A stretch of 9,469 bases of DNA from Desulfobacterales bacterium (GTDB lineage: Bacteria; Desulfobacterota; Desulfobacteria; Desulfobacterales; Desulfobacteraceae), in the NCBI GenBank assembly GCA_022361135.1, contig JAKSBM010000525.1:1-9469 (forward strand), given 5' to 3'. Below, in pieces: positions 6,566 through 9,469 of the stretch. The translations under genes and the position numbers were made by a program. Each line of letters opens with the position of its first letter. The stretch's first letter is position 1. A model generated the notes under the pieces. That model ran no database searches and was not told the DNA's origin. It was given only the letters and a program-made list of their open reading frames with translations.

Positions 6566-6848
6566 CTGACAGTTCTCCGAACCCTTCCTCAAAAAACAAC
6601 TTTATATCTTCCAAAATTTGTTTATCCTCGGGATGTTCGATCTGGATCCGAATATTGGACCCCTTAACGGCACACAGGGTTAGAATATCGATGATGCTGG
6701 ACGCATCCACCTTGGCTGTTTCATCTGACAGCCAGACCTCACCTTTTGCAGCACCTGCCATTTCTGCAATTCTGGCAGCCGGTCTTGCATGCATTCCCAG
6801 CTCATTGATGACGCAGGTGTCTTGGGACAATAATGCTTCTGTATTCAA
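6558..6848 (-). CDS. ptsH: PTS phosphocarrier protein HPr
   Basis: This 96-residue HPr has the phosphorylated histidine H20 in NELGMHARPAARIAEMA. The second conserved block, KVDASSIIDILTLCAVKGS (46-64), places a serine (S51) at the position equivalent to HPr Ser46, the target of HPr kinase in bacteria that have one; no hprK is in the window. It carries phosphate from enzyme I to sugar-specific or regulatory EIIA proteins. The start is a TTG at 6848 with a well-placed AAGGAAAG nine bases upstream; no ATG occurs before M19, inside the active-site motif. The C-terminus is about ten residues longer than in E. coli HPr and acidic. The gene overlaps ptsI by eight bases. No EII component is visible nearby, so its phosphoryl acceptor is unknown. 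Confidence 0.94.
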   Translation of the reverse strand: MNTEALLSQDTCVINELGMHARPAARIAEMAGAAKGEVWLSDETAKVDASSIIDILTLCAVKGSNIRIQIEHPEDKQILEDIKLFFEEGFGELSDE

Positions 6849-6857
6849 TCTAAATTT

Positions 6858-6865
6858 CTTTCCTT
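6858..6865 (-). promoter_or_regulatory. Ribosome binding site for the TTG start of ptsH
   Basis: AAGGAAAG on the minus strand lies nine bases before the TTG at 6846-6848. As no ATG is available before the active-site region, this site supports the TTG as true start. Confidence 0.65.
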
Positions 6866-6882
6866 AAGGAAAATTTTGTCTT

Positions 6883-6911
6883 TCTTTATCTTTTTCCATT
6901 TGAAAAGTCAA
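6883..6911 (-). promoter_or_regulatory. Possible promoter of ptsH-ptsI-smpB
   Basis: On the minus strand TTGACT (6906-6911) and TAAAGA (6883-6888) are spaced by 17 bases. The -35 is good and the -10 weak. Transcription would start about 30 bases before the ptsH start codon. It is a plausible match only. Confidence 0.45.
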
Positions 6912-6963
6912 TTATTGAAGGGAGCAGACAATTCTTGACAGAGGGGGACGATTTTTCCATCCG

Positions 6964-6977
6964 TATGGTATACCATA
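6964..6977. promoter_or_regulatory. 14-bp perfect palindrome in the divergent upstream region
   Basis: TATGGTATACCATA is a perfect inverted repeat 71 bases before the start of the LOG-family gene and 116 bases before ptsH. A TTGACA lies at 6935-6940, but no -10 box at the usual spacing from it is clear. The palindrome is of the size of a dimeric repressor site and could control either gene. No regulator can be named. Confidence 0.35.
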
Positions 6978-7047
6978 GTTCATATGGGGTTGCCAGCGGC
7001 TTTTCCGGGCATCCCGTCTTCCAACGTCAACCCAAGAAGGAAACACC

Positions 7048-7719
7048 ATGTCAAAAAAGCACCCAAAACACCACTATCTGATCAATGAATTCAAATCCGG
7101 AGAATCATGGCGCCTTTTTAAAATCATGGGCGAATTTGTGGACGGCATTGACACCCTCTTCCCATTGGGACCGGCCGTATCCATATTCGGCTCAGCCAGG
7201 ACCCCGGAGGACCATGATTATTTCAAGGCGACCCGACGGATGGGAGAACTCTTTGCCAGGGCCGGTTACGCAGTCATCACCGGCGGGGGCCCCGGCTTGA
7301 TGCGTGCCGCCAACCAGGGAGCCTCAGAGGCCGGGGCAGATTCCGTGGGGCTGAACATCAAGCTTCCCTTTGAAGAAGAACCCAACCCCCATGCCAACAT
7401 CCAGGTGGACTTTGATTATTTCTTTGTCCGCAAGGTCATGTTTCTGAAACACTCCAAGGCCTGTGTCATCATGCCCGGCGGTTTCGGCACCCTGGATGAA
7501 TGCTTTGAAACCATCACCCTGATCCAGACCCGCAGGATCAAAGAAGTACCGGTGATCCTCTATGGAAAATCCTATTGGCAGGGGCTGGTAACCTGGATTA
7601 AAGACCAGATGGTGGGCCAGGGGATGATTTCCAAGGAAGACCTTGATATCTTCCACCTGGTGGATAGCCCGGAGGAGGCCGTGGACATTGTCACGGAATT
7701 CTATGCAAAGGCCCCCTAG
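7048..7719 (+). CDS. LOG family protein (TIGR00730 type), putative nucleoside-monophosphate phosphoribohydrolase
   Basis: This 223-residue cytoplasmic protein has a Rossmann fold with the LOG-family signature P143-GGFGTLDE-151 and the upstream nucleotide loop GGGPGLMRAAN (79-89). Also typical are VSIFGSARTP (44-53) and DYFFVRKVMFLKHS (123-136), where R128 and K129 lie in the region carrying the conserved catalytic arginine. Characterised LOG proteins release the base from cytokinin riboside monophosphate or cleave AMP and other nucleoside monophosphates (as PpnN does); in a bacterium like this the second role seems more likely. The start ATG has AAGAAGGAAA about six bases upstream. The gene stands alone, divergent from ptsH and convergent with the adenylate cyclase gene. 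The first 40 residues are a family-variable N-terminus. The family is certain; the substrate is not. Confidence 0.9.
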   Translation: MSKKHPKHHYLINEFKSGESWRLFKIMGEFVDGIDTLFPLGPAVSIFGSARTPEDHDYFKATRRMGELFARAGYAVITGGGPGLMRAANQGASEAGADSVGLNIKLPFEEEPNPHANIQVDFDYFFVRKVMFLKHSKACVIMPGGFGTLDECFETITLIQTRRIKEVPVILYGKSYWQGLVTWIKDQMVGQGMISKEDLDIFHLVDSPEEAVDIVTEFYAKAP

Positions 7720-7721
7720 GA

Positions 7722-7749
7722 TCGCTGCTGAAAAAAGTCGCTGCTGAAA
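7722..7749 (+). repeat. 12-bp direct repeat after the LOG-family gene
   Basis: TCGCTGCTGAAA occurs at 7722-7733 and again at 7738-7749, sixteen bases apart start to start, in the short space between the LOG stop and its terminator. It may be a small slippage duplication; no function is apparent. Confidence 0.5.
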
Positions 7750-7763
7750 TCAAGACTCGCGCA

Positions 7764-7817
7764 GGCCCAAATGGTTATCCCATGAAAGGTTCAATGGCAT
7801 AACCATTTGGGCCTTTT
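7764..7817 (+). terminator. Rho-independent terminator of the LOG-family gene
   Basis: A perfect 15-bp stem (GGCCCAAATGGTTAT at 7764-7778 with its complement at 7799-7813) plus four inner pairs (7780-7783 with 7794-7797) surrounds a 10-base loop. TTTT follows at 7814-7817 on the plus strand. The minus-strand side has no U-tract, so for the facing adenylate cyclase gene it is at best a transcript-end stabiliser. Confidence 0.85.
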
Positions 7818-7862
7818 ACGGGACAGGGCAGATGGGCTGATTTAAAAGAGCTGGGATACCAA

Positions 7863-9469
7863 TTATCGGGGAACACCCTTGGAAAAATAAAAGGAAGTTT
7901 TCTGGGGAAACGCCGTGATACCGATGCCCTTCATGATATCCTTTTTAGCCGCCTCCAGGTTTGAAAACCGGATACCGGGCTTGGGCAGATGGTAAAACAT
8001 CTCCCCCCACGAATTCACAAAAACGGCACAATAATCCGATATCCTGCTCCCCTGCCGGGCATGGTAAAAATTCACATTGATGAAAAGACTGGTCACCCGG
8101 GGCGGGGATTTGCGAAGGGCGGAAAAGGGGACCACCTGGTTAATAATGGGGGAAAAGAACTCCAGCATGGCCTTGTACAATTTGACAATATCGTCGTGGG
8201 TAACCAACGTGGAATTGGGCATCATGTTGAGCACCGAACGGGAGGTGTACAACCCATTGTTGATCAGCCAGGCCCCGATTTCTTCAATGGTCAGGGCCTG
8301 GATCAGGGCCTCCTCGCCATCTCCGGTTCTAATGTTCTGCCGGTGAAAAAGGACCCAGAACTTTTTCCCCGTGGCCTTGCGGGTCTCATGTTTCAAATAA
8401 AGCCGATTGAAAAGATGCTCACTTCTGGCCACCAGCAATATGCGGCGAATTTTAAAGGGCCGCTCCAGGAACATGGTGTTGACCTTGCGTTCCAGGGCAT
8501 TGCGATCCTCCTCGGAAATGGTCAAATCCTTTGAATTCCGCTCAAAGCTGGTTTTCACGGCATTGTATTTGGCCAACATGTGCCGCTCAATGGAAAGGGA
8601 AAGGGTTTGGATTTTTTCATATTGCCATTCCTTAAACTGCCCCAGTTCCAGGACCTGTTCCATGTCCCAGTCCCATTTATTGAAGCATTCCTCCAGCAAA
8701 ACCTTTCTCAGACCGAATGTGGTCTGCTCGGCAAAGCTTTCCTTGGCAATCCCCAGTTTCAAAAAGAAACAGGAGAGCAGCAGGGAGGATGCCTTTTCAT
8801 CCCGGACACTGCGGTAATAATCCAACAGGTTATTCAATAAGAGAATGTATGAATCCTTTTCCGCCTGCTTCATGTACGAGCCGGAATTCATCCATTTATT
8901 TTTGTATTGGTTGCAGAGCAGTGCCTCTTTGCCGTAGTCATGGATGTACTTTTCCAGCAACCCCATTTTGATCACAGATTTAAAGGGGCTTTTCAACCAT
9001 TTGAACATCTGCCAGATGGAGGCGCCAAAATATTCATTCACCGGAATGGCGTGGATGTCCCCCAGATCAACATAACGCTGGGAACGAACCACCTGCTCCA
9101 CCTGATCCCGGATGGTATTGTAATGATTCAGGCTGACAGGGGTGGGAATCACCGCCCACAGGGGAAGTTTGCCTGCCACATGGATCATGGTCCGGTAAAA
9201 CTCTTCTTTGAGAAGCCGGGCCTGGGCCGACCCCGAGCTTTCCTGGGAGGTGTCACCGAAATCATTATTCCGTGCCTTGAGCACATCCACCACAAAAAAG
9301 GTGATGGAAAGTTTAAATTGCTTTTCGGCAAAGCGTTCAATGGCTTCCAGCTTTTGCTTTAAAAGCTTGGACTCTTCTTCGGTGTAATTGTTTTCATTGA
9401 TGCAAATCCAATAATCAATATCCGACTCATGGGTTTGGGCCAGGGATCCCACACTGCCCATGGTATAAA
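7863..9469 (-). CDS. cyaA: Class I adenylate cyclase, 5' end outside the window
   Basis: The frame is open to the window edge, so the visible 532 residues from MGSVGS onward (plus a few codons before) are the C-terminal part. This motif is internal in the family: E. coli CyaA has TMGSTSS near residue 100, so the true start lies upstream. The nucleotidyltransferase signature MGSVGSLAQTHESDIDYWIC gives S3, S13, D14, D16 and W18, equivalent to E. coli S103, S113, D114, D116 and W118. Further matches are QESSGSAQARLLKEEFYRT (73-91), AGKLPLW (96-102) and EYFGASIWQMFKWLKSPFKSVIKMGLLEKY (143-172). The enzyme makes cAMP from ATP in the cytoplasm. After the catalytic motif E. coli CyaA has about 745 residues; here there are about 530, so much of the C-terminal regulatory region seems absent. 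The catalytic call is firm. Confidence 0.93.
   Translation of the reverse strand, partial: YTMGSVGSLAQTHESDIDYWICINENNYTEEESKLLKQKLEAIERFAEKQFKLSITFFVVDVLKARNNDFGDTSQESSGSAQARLLKEEFYRTMIHVAGKLPLWAVIPTPVSLNHYNTIRDQVEQVVRSQRYVDLGDIHAIPVNEYFGASIWQMFKWLKSPFKSVIKMGLLEKYIHDYGKEALLCNQYKNKWMNSGSYMKQAEKDSYILLLNNLLDYYRSVRDEKASSLLLSCFFLKLGIAKESFAEQTTFGLRKVLLEECFNKWDWDMEQVLELGQFKEWQYEKIQTLSLSIERHMLAKYNAVKTSFERNSKDLTISEEDRNALERKVNTMFLERPFKIRRILLVARSEHLFNRLYLKHETRKATGKKFWVLFHRQNIRTGDGEEALIQALTIEEIGAWLINNGLYTSRSVLNMMPNSTLVTHDDIVKLYKAMLEFFSPIINQVVPFSALRKSPPRVTSLFINVNFYHARQGSRISDYCAVFVNSWGEMFYHLPKPGIRFSNLEAAKKDIMKGIGITAFPQKTSFYFSKGVPR

Overview
The window looks like chromosomal DNA of a Gram-negative anaerobe, most likely a sulfate-reducing member of the Desulfobacterota (Desulfobacterales type). 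The grounds are an octaheme cytochrome c with a PhsC-like membrane cytochrome b, compact gene spacing, a short PTS gene run joined to smpB/ssrA, and a class I adenylate cyclase. This placement is inference from gene content; no ribosomal RNA or marker phylogeny is available here. I see no insertion sequence, prophage, CRISPR array or tRNA gene.

Layout. (1) Positions 1-2800, plus strand: a respiratory module. It comprises a small exported three-cysteine protein that may be a heme-less cytochrome relative (54-398), an octaheme cytochrome c of the tetrathionate reductase family with a C-terminal membrane anchor (457-2076), and a multi-pass cytochrome b (2079-2723). A strong hairpin with a U-tract lies between the first and second genes, and another ends the module. 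(2) 2804-3716, minus strand: two adjacent hotdog-fold proteins, a MenI/YdiI-type acyl-CoA thioesterase and a DUF4442 protein. (3) 3853-6911, minus strand: ptsH (HPr), ptsI (enzyme I) and smpB overlap one another end to start, followed by ssrA (tmRNA) with its own promoter and terminator. The tmRNA encodes the tag ADDYNYAVAA. (4) 7048-7719, plus strand: a LOG-family nucleotide-processing protein, divergent from ptsH, with a 14-bp palindrome in the shared upstream region. (5) 7863-9469, minus strand: a class I adenylate cyclase whose 5' end lies outside the window.

How it fits together. The first three genes plausibly move electrons from membrane quinol through the cytochrome b to a periplasmic octaheme reductase; the true electron acceptor cannot be read from sequence. 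ptsH/ptsI supply a PEP-driven phosphoryl relay, with no sugar-specific component in view. SmpB and tmRNA form the trans-translation pair for stalled ribosomes. Enzyme I/HPr and a class I adenylate cyclase lie within 3 kb of each other. In enteric bacteria these systems are functionally coupled, but here the cyclase appears to lack most of the C-terminal regulatory part, so a link is only a hypothesis. Everything found belongs to known families. The most interesting points are the accessory small protein, the intra-operon terminator and the short cyclase.
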